From positions 1 to 5,620 of the forward strand of contig NZ_JACUUA010000203.1 in the NCBI RefSeq assembly GCF_014859565.1: a stretch of DNA of 5,620 nucleotides, read 5' to 3'. The stretch is from Marinospirillum sp. Lineage in GTDB: Bacteria; Pseudomonadota; Gammaproteobacteria; Pseudomonadales; Halomonadaceae. Positions 4,919 to 5,620 of the stretch are shown here, one piece after another. The notes beneath the pieces were generated by a model. The model was not told the DNA's origin. It saw only the letters and a program-made list of their open reading frames with translations, and ran no database searches. Every line of letters begins with the position of its first letter. The first letter of the stretch is position 1. The position numbers were made by a program, and so were the translations under genes.

Positions 4919-5620
4919 TTGAGTGCTGCACCTTTGTCACAAAGTTACTTGTTCCGCTTTGGTGGTATTGCCCGTTTGTATGGCCGATCCGGGTTGGAAA
5001 AACTGGCTGCTGCCCGTGTGGCGGTGATTGGTATTGGTGGTGTTGGCAGTTGGGTAGCCGAGGCTCTGGTTAGAACCGGTGTAGGTGGTATCACCCTGTA
5101 TGATCTGGATGATGTCTGCACCAGCAATATCAATCGGCAGCTCCACGCTCTGGATTCAACCGTGGGTCGATCCAAGGTGGAGGTAATGGCGGAGCGCCTG
5201 TTGCAGATCAACCCGGAAGCCGAAATCTCAGCGCGCAGCTGTTTTATCACAGAAAAAAATCTGGCAGATGAGTTAGGGCAGGGTTTTGATGTGGTGATTG
5301 ATGCAACTGATACTGTGCCGGTGAAAGCAGCCATCATCCACTGGTGCCGCCGTAACAAGGTGCGGCTGGTGGTGGTGGGTGGTGCTGGTGGGCAGGTAGA
5401 CCCTCGCTTGGTCACCACCGCGGATCTGGCACGCACCACACAGGATCCACTGCTGGCAAAAGTGCGGAATTTACTGCGCCGTGATTATGGTTTTACTCGT
5501 AATCCAAAACGCCGTTTTGAGGTGGAGTGTGTTTATTCAACCGAACAACTGGTTTATCCGCAGGCTGATGGCAGTGTGGCCTGTCAGAAACCAGAACCCG
5601 GTGAGGCATTAAAGCTGGAC
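4919..5620 (+). CDS. tcdA: tRNA threonylcarbamoyladenosine dehydratase TcdA (CsdL), 3' end cut by the window edge
   Basis: The visible 234 codons lack a stop; the E. coli protein has 268 residues, so about 35 are missing. TcdA is an E1-like (ThiF/MoeB family) cytoplasmic enzyme that uses ATP to dehydrate t6A to cyclic ct6A at position 37 of ANN-decoding tRNAs. The ATP-binding loop is GIGGVGSW (38-45; G38, G40, G43). The nucleotide-binding DLDD follows at 62-65, then NINRQLHAL (70-78) with R73, and K86. Further landmarks are VIDATDTVPVKAAII (124-138), CRRNK, GGAGGQVDP, TQDPLLAKVR and VECVYSTEQLVYPQADG, all as in the E. coli protein. The start is TTG at 4919: an in-frame stop (TAA at 4904) lies just upstream, AAGGAT is 8 nt before, and the distance to the RFGG motif fits E. 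coli. It is transcribed away from the dehydrogenase. Confidence 0.95.
   Translation, partial: MSAAPLSQSYLFRFGGIARLYGRSGLEKLAAARVAVIGIGGVGSWVAEALVRTGVGGITLYDLDDVCTSNINRQLHALDSTVGRSKVEVMAERLLQINPEAEISARSCFITEKNLADELGQGFDVVIDATDTVPVKAAIIHWCRRNKVRLVVVGGAGGQVDPRLVTTADLARTTQDPLLAKVRNLLRRDYGFTRNPKRRFEVECVYSTEQLVYPQADGSVACQKPEPGEALKLD

Noticed and set aside
4945..5439. Minus-strand 164-codon open frame opposite tcdA
   Set aside because: It is antisense to a clear tcdA homologue and its translation is Ser/Thr/Arg-rich with no family features.

Overview
The window looks like chromosomal DNA from a mid-GC gammaproteobacterium, plausibly of the Oceanospirillales/Pseudomonadales type. The tcdA homologue resembles the E. 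coli protein closely along its visible length, and the copper receptor is of the Pseudomonas OprC/NosA kind. Both lineage statements are from memory of these families, not from a search. No mobile element, tRNA, rRNA or CRISPR array is visible.

Layout: five genes lie on the minus strand and one on the plus strand. From the left: a small exported SUOX-fold (oxidoreductase molybdopterin-binding type) protein cut by the left edge (1-495, minus); an unrecognised 111-residue protein (611-946, minus); a complete 691-residue TonB-dependent copper receptor, OprC type (1129-3204, minus); a small membrane-anchored Cys/His protein of the DUF2946 type (3420-3791, minus, GTG start); a D-2-hydroxyacid dehydrogenase resembling glycerate dehydrogenase (3890-4828, minus). 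Divergent from the last, across 90 bp, is tcdA (4919 to beyond the right edge, plus, TTG start), the E1-like enzyme that cyclises t6A to ct6A at tRNA position 37. No gene-free stretch exceeds 300 bases; the longest is 3205-3419.

Function: the central theme is copper. The receptor carries a CxxxM motif and an HxM motif at nearly the spacing known for P. aeruginosa OprC, and its copper-site cysteine is the only cysteine in the protein. The DUF2946-type gene directly upstream on the same strand encodes a single-span protein with Cys and His-Cys-x-x-Cys residues outside the membrane segment, so the two form a plausible copper-acquisition pair. The other genes look like housekeeping or uncharacterised loci.

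The non-coding parts hold most of the unexplained structure: a good intrinsic terminator pointing against the surrounding genes (568-597); a 12-bp hairpin and a tandem 15-nt duplication at the receptor's 3' end; nested direct repeats and a two-copy TTGACC element upstream of the receptor; and a perfect palindrome containing a -10-like hexamer on each strand between the dehydrogenase and tcdA. I see no clear evidence of a wholly new multi-gene system.
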